Source of the DNA: Rubellimicrobium sp. CFH 75288 | Lineage (GTDB): Bacteria; Pseudomonadota; Alphaproteobacteria; Rhodobacterales; Rhodobacteraceae | Direction: 5' to 3' | Assembly: GCF_009904055.1 (NCBI RefSeq) | Contig: NZ_WYDP01000003.1 | Span: 186,001-250,000, forward strand | Length of the DNA: 64,000 bases | Part shown: positions 56,194-64,000 of the stretch, piece after piece | Numbering within the stretch: position 1 is the first letter of the stretch | Layout: every line of letters begins with the position of its first letter | Notes under the pieces: generated by a model | Told to the model about the DNA's origin: nothing | The model's input: only the letters and a program-made list of their open reading frames with translations | The model's database searches: none | Position numbers and translations under genes: made by a program

Positions 56194-59009
56194 TTCTCGA
56201 CCGGCGGGCAGGTGCAGACGAGGTTGCGATCCCCGAAGGCGTTGTCCACCCGCCCGACGGGCGGCCAGTACTTGTCCACGCGGAACGCGCCGGGCGGAAA
56301 GCATCCCTGCTCGCGCGAATAGGGACGGTTCCACTCGGCCACGAGGTCCTCGACCGTGTGCGGTGCGTGCCGCAGGGGCGAGTCGGCAGCCGCCCAATCC
56401 CCGCGCTCGACCGCGGCGATGTCCTCCCGGATGGCGAGCATGGCCGTCACGAAGCGGTCGATCTCGGCCTTGGGCTCGGACTCGGTGGGCTCCACCATCA
56501 GCGTTCCGGCCACCGGCCAGGACATGGTGGGCGCATGGAACCCGTTGTCGATCAGCCGCTTGGCAATATCGTCCACGGTGATGCCGTAGGCCGCGAAAGG
56601 GCGGGTGTCGAGAATGCATTCATGCGCGACGCGGCCACCCTGCCCGGCGAACAGGATCGGATAGGCGCCCTTCAGCCGCGCGGCCACGTAGTTGGCGTTC
56701 AGGATCGCCACCTTGGTCGCCTGGGTCAGCCCGGCTCCGCCCATCAGCAGGCAATAGGCCCAGGAGATCAGCAGGATGGACGCCGATCCGAAGGGCGCGG
56801 CTGCCACCGCGCCGGCCTCGCCCCGGCCCGGGTCCGACGGAAGGTGAGGCGCCAGATGGGCCTTGACCCCGATGGGTCCCATGCCGGGTCCGCCGCCGCC
56901 ATGCGGGATGGCAAAGGTCTTGTGCAGGTTGAGGTGACACACATCCGCCCCCACATCGCCCGGCTTCACCAGGCCGACCATCGCGTTCATGTTGGCGCCA
57001 TCCAGATAGACCTGGCCGCCATGGCGATGCGTGATGTCGCAGACCTCGCGCAGCGTGTCCTCAAACACGCCGTGCGTGGACGGATAGGTGATCATGCAGG
57101 CCGCCAGCCGGTCGCCTGCGGCCTCGGCCTTGGCGCGGAAGTCCTCCAGATCCACGTCGCCCCGGGCGGTAGACTTGACCACCACCACCTCCATGCCGGC
57201 CATCTGGGCCGAAGCCGGATTGGTGCCATGGGCCGAGACGGGGATCAGGCACACGCGCCGATCCCCTTCGCCGCGCGACAGATGATACCGCCTGATCGTC
57301 AGCAGACCCGCATATTCGCCCTGCGCCCCGGAATTGGGCTGCATGGAGAAGGCATCGAACCCGGTGATCTCGCACAGCTTGGCTGTCAGATCGTCGAGCA
57401 TCTCCCGATAGCCCGCTGCCTGATCGGGCGGGCAGAAGGGGTGGAGATGGGCGAATTCCGGCCAGCTCAGCGGGGTCATTTCCGCCGCGGCGTTGAGCTT
57501 CATGGTGCAGGAGCCGAGGGGGATCATGGCCCGGTCCAGCGCCAGATCCCGGTCCGACAGACGGCGCATGTAGCGCATCATCTCGGCTTCGGCGCGGTTC
57601 ATGTGGAACACCGGATGGGTCAGATAGGCCGATCGGCGCAGCAACCCCTCGGGGATCGCGGGGCCGCCCCTGTGCGGCGGAGCCCCGTCGATGCCGAAAG
57701 CGCGCAGGACCCGCAGAAGGACCCCCTCGTCCGTGGTCTCGTCGAGCGAGAGCCCCACGCGGTCGGTGCCGATGCGCCGGAAGTTCAGGCCCTCGGCCCG
57801 GGCGGCCGCCAGGATGCCGGCCTGACCCACCCCGACATCGACCGTGATCGTGTCGAAGAAATGCTCCGGCGAGACCCTCGCCCCTGCGGCGCGAAGCGCA
57901 CGCGACAACCTCTGGGTCAGGAGATGGACCCGCTCGGCGATCGCGCGCAATCCCCTGGGGCCGTGAAAGACCGCATACATGGACGCCATCACGGCCAGAA
58001 GCGCCTGCGCCGTGCAGACGTTGGACGTGGCCTTCTCGCGCCGGATATGCTGCTCGCGGGTCTGAAGCGCGAGCCGGTAGGCCCGGTTGCCGCGCGCATC
58101 GACCGAGACGCCCACGATCCGTCCGGGCATGGCCCGCTTCAGCGCGTCGCGACAGGACAGGAAGGCTGCGTGTGGGCCGCCGTAGCCCATGGGGACGCCG
58201 AACCGCTGGGCCGAACCCACCGCGATGTCCGCGCCCATGTCGCCCGGCTCGCGCAGGAGCGTCAGGGCGAGGAGGTCGGTGGCCACCACGGCCAGCGCCC
58301 CCGCCTCGTGCAGCCGCGCGATGTCGTCTGAGAGATCCCTGACATGGCCGAAGGTGCCGGGATACTGAAACAGCGCCCCGAACACCTCGTCGGGGCGAAG
58401 CCGATCCGGCGGACCGACCGTGACGGCGATCCCGAGCGGTTCGGCCCGGGTGCGGATCACCGCGAGCGTCTGCGGATGCACGTCCTCGGCGACAAAGAAG
58501 CCCTGTGCCTTGCTGCGGGCCGTGCGCTGGGCCATCGCCATCGCCTCGGCCGCGGCGGTCGCCTCGTCCAGCAGCGAGGCATTGGCGACCGGCAGGCCGG
58601 TCAGGTCCGCGACCATGGTCTGGAAGTTCAGCAGCGCCTCGAGCCGGCCCTGGGCGATCTCCGGCTGATAGGGTGTGTAGGCCGTGTACCAGGCGGGGTT
58701 CTCGAAGATGTTGCGCTGGATCGCCGGCGGCGTGAAGGTGCCGTAATAGCCCTGCCCGATGAGCGAGGTCATCACGCGGTTGCGGCCGGCCACTTCCCTC
58801 AGGCGTCCGAGAAGTTCCCGTTCGGTGATCGCCGGCCAGGAGAGCGGCCGGTCCTGACGGATGGAGGCCGGCACCGTTTCGTCGATCAGCGCATCGAGCG
58901 ACGGCGCTCCCACGGCCTCCAGCATCTCCGCCATCTCTGCGGGCGACGGGCCGATGTGGCGGCGGTTTGCGAAATCGTCAGGATTGTAGGCGACCGGCTC
59001 CCAGGTCAT
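56172..59009 (-). CDS. gcvP: Glycine dehydrogenase (decarboxylating), P-protein
   Basis: A 945-residue PLP enzyme that decarboxylates glycine and loads the aminomethyl group on the H-protein lipoate. The N-terminal [45 protein letters not shown], and the PLP lysine in [19 protein letters not shown] (near residue 694) are clear. It is a single long chain rather than the split GcvPA/PB form. Its ATG overlaps the gcvH stop by one base. The 3' end overlaps the convergent phosphatase gene. Confidence 0.97.
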   Translation of the reverse strand: MTWEPVAYNPDDFANRRHIGPSPAEMAEMLEAVGAPSLDALIDETVPASIRQDRPLSWPAITERELLGRLREVAGRNRVMTSLIGQGYYGTFTPPAIQRNIFENPAWYTAYTPYQPEIAQGRLEALLNFQTMVADLTGLPVANASLLDEATAAAEAMAMAQRTARSKAQGFFVAEDVHPQTLAVIRTRAEPLGIAVTVGPPDRLRPDEVFGALFQYPGTFGHVRDLSDDIARLHEAGALAVVATDLLALTLLREPGDMGADIAVGSAQRFGVPMGYGGPHAAFLSCRDALKRAMPGRIVGVSVDARGNRAYRLALQTREQHIRREKATSNVCTAQALLAVMASMYAVFHGPRGLRAIAERVHLLTQRLSRALRAAGARVSPEHFFDTITVDVGVGQAGILAAARAEGLNFRRIGTDRVGLSLDETTDEGVLLRVLRAFGIDGAPPHRGGPAIPEGLLRRSAYLTHPVFHMNRAEAEMMRYMRRLSDRDLALDRAMIPLGSCTMKLNAAAEMTPLSWPEFAHLHPFCPPDQAAGYREMLDDLTAKLCEITGFDAFSMQPNSGAQGEYAGLLTIRRYHLSRGEGDRRVCLIPVSAHGTNPASAQMAGMEVVVVKSTARGDVDLEDFRAKAEAAGDRLAACMITYPSTHGVFEDTLREVCDITHRHGGQVYLDGANMNAMVGLVKPGDVGADVCHLNLHKTFAIPHGGGGPGMGPIGVKAHLAPHLPSDPGRGEAGAVAAAPFGSASILLISWAYCLLMGGAGLTQATKVAILNANYVAARLKGAYPILFAGQGGRVAHECILDTRPFAAYGITVDDIAKRLIDNGFHAPTMSWPVAGTLMVEPTESEPKAEIDRFVTAMLAIREDIAAVERGDWAAADSPLRHAPHTVEDLVAEWNRPYSREQGCFPPGAFRVDKYWPPVGRVDNAFGDRNLVCTCPPVENYARAAE

Positions 59010-59371
59010 CAGGCGATCATCTCCTGATATTCGTCTTCGTCCATGAAGCTGTCCAGGACGGCCAGATCGTCCACGCGGATCTTGAAGAACCACCCGCCGC
59101 CCAGCGGGTCCTCGTTGACCAGACCGGGATTGTCGGCCAGCGCGGCATTGACCTCCACGATCTCGCCGTCCACCGGCGCCAGGATGTCGGAGGCGGCCTT
59201 GACGCTCTCGATCACCACCACCTCGTCGCCCTGGGCGACCATGGCCTCCGCTTCGGGAAGCTGGACGAAGACGATGTCGCCCAGTTCCTTCGCGGCATGT
59301 TCGGTGATGCCGACGACGATGATGTTGTCGCCTTCGGGGCGGAGCCATTCGTGGTCTTCGGTGAACTTCAT
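59009..59371 (-). CDS. gcvH: Glycine cleavage system H protein
   Basis: The 120-residue lipoyl carrier of the glycine cleavage system. The lipoylated lysine is Lys58 in [11 protein letters not shown]. The family N-terminus [14 protein letters not shown] and the C-terminal [10 protein letters not shown] are present. It starts eight bases after gcvT and overlaps gcvP by one base, so gcvTHP is one operon. The lipoate is reoxidised by the E3 enzyme, for which lpdA in this window is a candidate. Confidence 0.97.
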   Translation of the reverse strand: MKFTEDHEWLRPEGDNIIVVGITEHAAKELGDIVFVQLPEAEAMVAQGDEVVVIESVKAASDILAPVDGEIVEVNAALADNPGLVNEDPLGGGWFFKIRVDDLAVLDSFMDEDEYQEMIA

Positions 59372-59379
59372 CGGGGGCC

Positions 59380-60510
59380 TCAGCGCTTGAACGAAGGAGG
59401 AAGGAAGGGCAGTGCGACGACCTCGGCTGCCAGTGGCCGCCCCCTGACCTCGCCGGCCAGTCGGGTTCCCGGCTCTGCCCAGCGCGCATCCACATAGGCC
59501 ATGGAGATCGGTGCGGCGAGCGAGGGCGAGAAGCCGCCAGACGTGACAAGCCCGACCCGGCCGTCCGGACCCATCACCTCCGTTCCGGCGCGCATCGGCT
59601 GGCGCCCTTCGGGTCGCAGCCCGACGCGGCGCCGTCGCGGCCCCACCTCGAGTTCCGTCAGGATCCGGTCCGCTCCGGGAAAGCCGCCGGCCCGCTCGCC
59701 GCCGATCCGGCGGGCCCGGCCGATGGACCAGGCCAGCCCCGCCTCGACCGGGGTCGTGGTCCTGTCGATGTCCTGTCCGTGCAGGCACAGGCCCGCCTCC
59801 AGCCGGAGAGAGTCCCGGGCGCCGAGCCCCGCAGGCTTCACGCCCCCCTGGTCGAGCAGGGCCTCGGCCAGCCGCTCGGCCAGTGCCGCGGGCACGGAGA
59901 TCTCGAACCCGTCCTCGCCGCTGTAGCCGGATCGGGAAACCCAGATCTCGCCTCCGGCCCATCGCAGCCTCGCCGCATCCATGAACCGCATGGCCGCCAC
60001 CTCGGGCAGGAGGGAGGACAGCACCTCCTCGGACCGAGGCCCTTGCAGCGCGAGCAGGGCCCGGTCCGCGATCTCCTCCACGGTCACGGCCGGCAGGGCA
60101 TCGCGCAGATGCGCCAGCACCGCCTCGCGATTGGCGGCATTCGCGACGACCAGAAGCGCGTCGCCGAGATGCGACACCATCACGTCGTCGCGGATGCCTC
60201 CGGCATCGTCGGTCAGGAGCGCATAGCGCTGCCGACCCTCCGGCAGGCCGACAAGGTCGGCCGGTGTGCAGGCTTCCAGGGCCAGTGCCGCCCTGGCGAC
60301 TCCCCGACCGCTCCTCAGGAGGATCTGCGCCATGTGGCTGACGTCGAACAGCGAGGCGGCGGCGCGCGTGTGAAGATGCTCTGCCATCACGCCCTCCTCG
60401 TAGCGGATGGGCATGCTCCAGCCGGCGAACTCTGCCATCCGGGCGCCCCGCGCCGCATGGAGCGCGTGCAGCGGGAGCCGTCGCAGCGGACGGTCTGCGT
60501 TGTCACCCAA
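59380..60510 (-). CDS. gcvT: Glycine cleavage system aminomethyltransferase, T protein
   Basis: A 376-residue tetrahydrofolate-dependent enzyme releasing ammonia and forming 5,10-methylene-THF. Conserved blocks are [22 protein letters not shown] near residue 25, [11 protein letters not shown], the [16 protein letters not shown] block and the C-terminal [15 protein letters not shown]. No ATG fits the conserved N-terminus. TTG 60510 is preceded by GGAGGTG at ideal spacing, which yields [18 protein letters not shown], so it was taken as the start. It is divergent from dadA. Confidence 0.93.
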   Translation of the reverse strand: MGDNADRPLRRLPLHALHAARGARMAEFAGWSMPIRYEEGVMAEHLHTRAAASLFDVSHMAQILLRSGRGVARAALALEACTPADLVGLPEGRQRYALLTDDAGGIRDDVMVSHLGDALLVVANAANREAVLAHLRDALPAVTVEEIADRALLALQGPRSEEVLSSLLPEVAAMRFMDAARLRWAGGEIWVSRSGYSGEDGFEISVPAALAERLAEALLDQGGVKPAGLGARDSLRLEAGLCLHGQDIDRTTTPVEAGLAWSIGRARRIGGERAGGFPGADRILTELEVGPRRRRVGLRPEGRQPMRAGTEVMGPDGRVGLVTSGGFSPSLAAPISMAYVDARWAEPGTRLAGEVRGRPLAAEVVALPFLPPSFKR

Positions 60511-60683
60511 GGCCCACCTCCTGCCGCCCGCTTCGCTCGGCAAGCGGTAAGATCGTGTCCGGCACCATGCAAGGGCCGAGTGTCGCCCGGCCCTTCCGCA
60601 TCATGACCATCTGACGCAATGAGATTCCATACAGAGCGCACATTTCAAAAGGATATCGTTGCAAGTCGCTCTGGATTGAAACG

Positions 60684-60717
60684 AACTTGCAAAGTTTCCG
60701 ATAGGAAACGGCAAGTT
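60684..60717. promoter_or_regulatory. Nested inverted repeat in the gcvT-dadA divergent region
   Basis: Inner arms GTTTCC (60694-60699) and GGAAAC (60704-60709) flank GATA. Outer arms AACTTGC (60684-60690) and GCAAGTT (60711-60717) surround them. Three TTGCAA boxes, at 60659, 60687 and 60716, occur 28 and 29 bases apart. The arrangement looks like a strong operator or a pair of operators. No glycine riboswitch motif was recognised in this 265-base region. Confidence 0.6.
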
Positions 60718-60775
60718 GCAATCCCCTTGCGGCGAAGCTGTGCCACACCCTCTCCGATCGGCGGAGGATTCGGAG

Positions 60776-62074
60776 ATGAAGGTTCTCGTTCTCGGCGCGG
60801 GCGTGATCGGGGTCACGTCGGCCTGGTACCTGGCGCAGGACGGGCATGAGGTGACCGTGGTGGACCGGCAGCCCGGCGCGGGGCTCGAGACGTCCTTTGC
60901 GAATGCGGGAGAGGTCAGTCCCGGCTATTCCGCCCCCTGGGCGGCGCCGGGAGTGCCGCTCAAGGCGCTGCGCTGGATGGTGAGCCGCCATGCTCCGCTG
61001 ATCCTGCGTCCGCAGGCCGATCCGGCCATGCTGCCATGGCTCGTGCGGATGCTGATGAACTGCACCGCCTCGGCCTATGCCGTGAACAAGGCGCGGATGG
61101 TCCGGCTGGCCGAGTATTCGCGCGACTGCCTCCGCCTGCTTCGAGCCGAGACCGGCATCGCCTACGACCAGCGCATGCTGGGCACGCTGCAGCTCTTCCG
61201 CGATCCTGCACAGGTCGAGGCCGCGGCCAAGGACATCGCCGTGCTGCGCGACAGCGGCGTGACCTTCGAACTCCTCGACAGGGAGGGTTGCCTCCGGGCC
61301 GAGCCGAGTCTGCGGGGTGCGGCCGACCGGATCGCCGGAGGCCTTCGCCTGCCTGACGACGAGACGGGCGACTGCCACATGTTCACTGCGGCGCTGGCTG
61401 CGCTGGCGGCCGCAAGGGGCGTGCGGTTCCGCTTCGGGCTTGCCGCCCGGTCGCTTCAGGTCGAGAGCGGCCGGGTCGTCGGGGCAGTCACGGCGGAGGG
61501 CGTCGCCCGGGCCGACGCCGTGGTGGTCGCGCTGGGCAGCCACTCGCCCGCGCTGGTCCGTCCGCTGGGACTGCGGCTCCCTGTCTATCCGGTCAAGGGC
61601 TATTCCCTGACGCTGCCGATCAGTGACGACACCCGGGCGCCGGTCTCGACGGTGATGGACGAGACCTACAAGGTCGCGATCACGCGCCTGGGCGACCGCA
61701 TCCGCGTGGGCGGGCTGGCGGAGCTGGCGGGCTTCGACCTGCGGCTGCACGCGGGCCGTCGGGCCACGCTCCTGCACTCCGTCGAGGGGTTGTTTGCGGG
61801 CGGAGGCGATGCGGCGCGCGCGACGTTCTGGTGCGGGCTGCGGCCGATGACACCGGACGGCACGCCTGTGGTGGGGCGCAGTCCCGTGCCGGGCCTGTGG
61901 CTCAACACCGGCCACGGCACATTGGGATGGACCATGGCCGCCGGGTCCGGCCGGCTCCTGTCGGACCTGATGTCGGGGGCCCGACCGGCCATCGAGGCAG
62001 CCGATCTGGGCATCGCCCGCTACGGCCGCGACAGGCGCGTCCCTGCACCGGCCCTGCGCCCGTTGCGCGCCTGA
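60776..62074 (+). CDS. dadA: D-amino acid dehydrogenase
   Basis: A 432-residue FAD-dependent membrane-associated dehydrogenase that oxidises D-amino acids (D-alanine foremost) to 2-oxo acids, feeding electrons to quinone. The FAD motif [27 protein letters not shown] (residues 4-30) and the DadA blocks [24 protein letters not shown] and [19 protein letters not shown] are clear. ATG 60776 follows GGAGGATTCGGAG. No dadX racemase is adjacent. The complex operator upstream lies between it and the gcv operon; both use amino acids. Confidence 0.94.
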   Translation: MKVLVLGAGVIGVTSAWYLAQDGHEVTVVDRQPGAGLETSFANAGEVSPGYSAPWAAPGVPLKALRWMVSRHAPLILRPQADPAMLPWLVRMLMNCTASAYAVNKARMVRLAEYSRDCLRLLRAETGIAYDQRMLGTLQLFRDPAQVEAAAKDIAVLRDSGVTFELLDREGCLRAEPSLRGAADRIAGGLRLPDDETGDCHMFTAALAALAAARGVRFRFGLAARSLQVESGRVVGAVTAEGVARADAVVVALGSHSPALVRPLGLRLPVYPVKGYSLTLPISDDTRAPVSTVMDETYKVAITRLGDRIRVGGLAELAGFDLRLHAGRRATLLHSVEGLFAGGGDAARATFWCGLRPMTPDGTPVVGRSPVPGLWLNTGHGTLGWTMAAGSGRLLSDLMSGARPAIEAADLGIARYGRDRRVPAPALRPLRA

Positions 62075-62154
62075 GGCGCCGCAACCTGTGACGGCCGGTC
62101 GCGTGACGCGGGCGGGTCGGCGCGCTAGAGAGGAGCCACGCAGGAGGGCCCCCG

Positions 62155-62910
62155 ATGCTGTCATCCGAGCTGATCTTCGATGCGACGCTGCTTCCGGCGC
62201 TGCTCGTGGCCCTTTCGGCCGGCATCCTGTCGTTCCTCAGCCCCTGCGTGCTGCCGATCGTGCCCCCCTATCTCGCCTATATGGGCGGCGTCTCCGTGGG
62301 CGAGATGACCAATCAGGCGCAGGCGCGGCGGCGCGTCCTCCTGTCGGCGGCCTTCTTCGTGCTGGGCCTCTCCACGGTCTTTCTGCTGCTGGGCGCCGCG
62401 GCCTCTGCGCTGGGCCGTGCGCTGCTGGCCTGGCAGGGCTGGTTCGTGCCCGCGGCCGGCTTCGTCATCATGCTGTTCGGGGCGCATTTCCTCGGCGTCC
62501 TGCGGGTGCCCTTCCTTGCGCGGGAGGCGCGGATCGAGGCGGGCGATCAGGGCGGATCGGCTCTGGGAGCCTATGTGCTCGGACTCGCCTTCGCTTTCGG
62601 CTGGACGCCCTGTCTGGGACCCATCCTCGGGGCGATCCTGGGCCTGGCGGCGACCGAGGCGGATCCGGGCCGGGGCACCGTCCTGCTGGCGGCCTATGCG
62701 GTGGGCCTCGGCATTCCGTTCCTCCTCGTCGCCGCGTTCTTTCCAGCCCTGTCCGGCGCGATGGGGGCGATGCGGCGCAACCTCGGCTGGATCGAGCGGG
62801 TCTCGGGGCTGCTGTTGTGGACGGTCGGGCTGCTGATGCTCACCGGTCAGTTCACCGCGTTCTCGTTCTGGCTGCTCGAGACCTTTCCCGCCCTCGCGGC
62901 GGTCGGCTGA
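62155..62910 (+). CDS. ccdA: Cytochrome c biogenesis protein CcdA
   Basis: A 251-residue membrane protein with six spans that passes reducing equivalents from cytoplasmic thioredoxin to periplasmic thiol-disulfide proteins (such as CcmG). The two redox cysteines sit in LSPCVLPIVPPYLAYMGG (first span) and GWTPCLGPILGAILG (fourth span). It complements the ccmE, ccmF and ccmH genes found 31 kb away. It follows dadA by 80 bases with its own AGGAGG-like site and precedes the partial gene by 39 bases. Confidence 0.94.
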   Translation: MLSSELIFDATLLPALLVALSAGILSFLSPCVLPIVPPYLAYMGGVSVGEMTNQAQARRRVLLSAAFFVLGLSTVFLLLGAAASALGRALLAWQGWFVPAAGFVIMLFGAHFLGVLRVPFLAREARIEAGDQGGSALGAYVLGLAFAFGWTPCLGPILGAILGLAATEADPGRGTVLLAAYAVGLGIPFLLVAAFFPALSGAMGAMRRNLGWIERVSGLLLWTVGLLMLTGQFTAFSFWLLETFPALAAVG

Positions 62911-62949
62911 CGCCTTATCTTCGCCCCGCCCGGCCGCTAGGGTCTGATC

Positions 62950-64000
62950 ATGAGCGGGGGGGCGGCAGGACCGGTGCGGCGCAGGCGGGTGTTCTATATC
63001 CCCGGCTACGATCCCTTCCATCCCCTGCGCTACCGCGAACTCTACCGGGCCGAGGGGGCAAAACAGGCCGCCTTGTCGGGCTACCGGCTCTCCGTGGACC
63101 GACGCCGGGGCGGCGGGTTCGGCTGGCAGATCCGGGCGGAGATGGAGGGCGCGACGGTCCGGACGGACCTCGAGGTGCTGGTCTGGGCCGATATCGTGCG
63201 CGCGTCCATGACAGGCGGCTATCTCGCCACGGTGCTGCGGCTTGTGCGCACCGCCTGGATCTATGCGGCCAGCGGTGCGCTTCCGCGGCTGATGGGACTG
63301 CGCAAGGGGCCCGTCATCGCGGCGTTCTACCCGGTCGTCATGCTGCTGGGGCAGGGGGCCCTCGCCCTCGCCCTCGCGCTCGTCGCCGGCTGGACCGTCA
63401 TGGCGGTCGTGGGGCTGGCGGTCCCCGAACCGTCGTGGCCCGGCCTCGTGGTCTCCACCGTGGCGGCCGGGGGGACGGCATGGGCCGTGCTGCGCTGGTT
63501 CCGCCGCCAAGACAGCCGGCTGTTCGCCTACTACCTCCTCCACGACTACGCCTTCTCGGCCAGCGCGGGCGGCGCTCACCCTCCGGTGCTGGAAGGGCGC
63601 CTGTCCGAGTTCGTGGACCGCATCGCCGGGGCCCTCGAGGAGGACGTGGACGAGGTCCTGGTGGTCGGCCATTCCTCGGGGGCCCATCTGGCCATCTCGG
63701 CCGTGGCCGATCTGCTGCGTCGGGCGATCCCGGACAGGCCTCCGCTGGGCCTGCTCACGCTGGGGCAGGTTGTCCCGATGGTGTCGTTCCTGCCCTGCGC
63801 GCACCGCCTGCGGGCGGATCTGGCGCTTCTGGCCGCCTCGGACCGGATCGCCTGGGTCGATGTCAGCGCACCGGGAGACGGCTGCACCTTCGCGCTGTGC
63901 GATCCGGTGGCCGTGTCCGGGGTGCGGCCTGCGGGGGCGCGCTGGCCTCTGGTCCTGTCGGCGGCCTTCAGCCGGACGCTGAGCCCCGAGCGCTGGCGGG
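62950..64000 (+). CDS. Membrane/hydrolase-like hypothetical protein, truncated by the window end
   Basis: 350 codons are visible and the frame stays open to the end of the window. The N-terminus VFYIPGYDPFHPLRYRELYRAEG resembles an alpha/beta-hydrolase entry strand. Two hydrophobic helices (VIAAFYPVVMLLGQGALALALALVAGW and VVSTVAAGGTAWAV, residues about 120-185) form a membrane insert. The nucleophile elbow GHSSGAH near residue 239 fits a serine esterase/lipase, and the further catalytic residues may lie beyond the window. I do not recognise the family. It is 39 bases from ccdA but probably unrelated to cytochrome assembly. Confidence 0.75.
   Translation, partial: MSGGAAGPVRRRRVFYIPGYDPFHPLRYRELYRAEGAKQAALSGYRLSVDRRRGGGFGWQIRAEMEGATVRTDLEVLVWADIVRASMTGGYLATVLRLVRTAWIYAASGALPRLMGLRKGPVIAAFYPVVMLLGQGALALALALVAGWTVMAVVGLAVPEPSWPGLVVSTVAAGGTAWAVLRWFRRQDSRLFAYYLLHDYAFSASAGGAHPPVLEGRLSEFVDRIAGALEEDVDEVLVVGHSSGAHLAISAVADLLRRAIPDRPPLGLLTLGQVVPMVSFLPCAHRLRADLALLAASDRIAWVDVSAPGDGCTFALCDPVAVSGVRPAGARWPLVLSAAFSRTLSPERWR

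Noticed and set aside
60511-60775. Glycine riboswitch upstream of gcvT
   Set aside because: Such switches often precede gcvT. I looked for the paired aptamer cores on the minus strand and found no recognisable motif. The region is instead dominated by inverted repeats and TTGCAA boxes. A covariance-model search would settle it.

Overview
The window is one continuous stretch of very GC-rich, densely coded chromosome. Gene content and order point to an alphaproteobacterium of the Rhodobacterales (Rhodobacteraceae/Paracoccaceae). The markers are purL-bolA-grxD, argC-ccmE-...-ccmF-ccmH, tkt-gap with a tiny conserved ORF between them, glgBCAX-pgm, and an endolysin/holin pair of the gene-transfer-agent (GTA) type. 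The genus cannot be fixed from the sequence. I see no rRNA, tRNA, CRISPR array, insertion sequence or prophage structural gene. No stretch longer than about 270 bases lacks a gene.

Layout. 1-7.3 kb: end of queA, an MFS permease with a DUF924 protein, lpdA, a two-gene unit (zinc-ribbon protein plus coiled-coil/membrane protein) behind a CtrA-like box, and uvrA. 7.3-12.8 kb: a type III polyketide synthase with a membrane methyltransferase, mmsA with a coupled unknown gene and a divergent LysR regulator, then CBS protein and coaD. 12.9-22.6 kb: L,D-transpeptidase; gap, small ORF and tkt; a coiled-coil protein with zapA; purL-bolA-grxD. 22.6-26.8 kb: a hairpin-rich intergenic region that may encode a small RNA, a LysR regulator divergent from an acyltransferase, murI and argC. 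26.8-31.8 kb: cytochrome c maturation genes ccmE, ccmF and ccmH, with a GTA-type endolysin-holin cassette inserted between ccmE and ccmF. 31.8-38.2 kb: alternative oxidase, gltA, gltX, and divergent comEC and a CoxG-like gene. 38.2-52 kb: a minus-strand array for sugar uptake and storage (frcBCAK, glgBCAX, pgm) beside a divergent ROK repressor. 52-64 kb: glmU-glmS, a HAD phosphatase, the glycine cleavage operon gcvTHP divergent from dadA, ccdA, and a truncated membrane/hydrolase-like gene.

Functional themes. Central carbon metabolism dominates: citrate synthase, transketolase, GAPDH, lipoamide dehydrogenase, glycogen cycle, glycine cleavage and methylmalonate-semialdehyde dehydrogenase. Fructose-type ABC uptake and glycogen synthesis run in one direction with very small gaps, so they may be co-transcribed and share control by the ROK protein. 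Respiration is represented by c-type cytochrome assembly (ccmEFH, ccdA) and a cyanide-resistant alternative oxidase.

The most interesting thread is horizontal DNA exchange. The GTA-type lysis cassette and comEC (DNA import) lie about 8 kb apart, and both sit behind TTAA-containing elements that resemble CtrA sites. A nearly identical 17-bp element (TTAACC-N5-TTCACC) also precedes the unknown zinc-ribbon/coiled-coil pair at 3.7-4.3 kb. That pair is therefore a candidate for a new member of the same regulatory programme.
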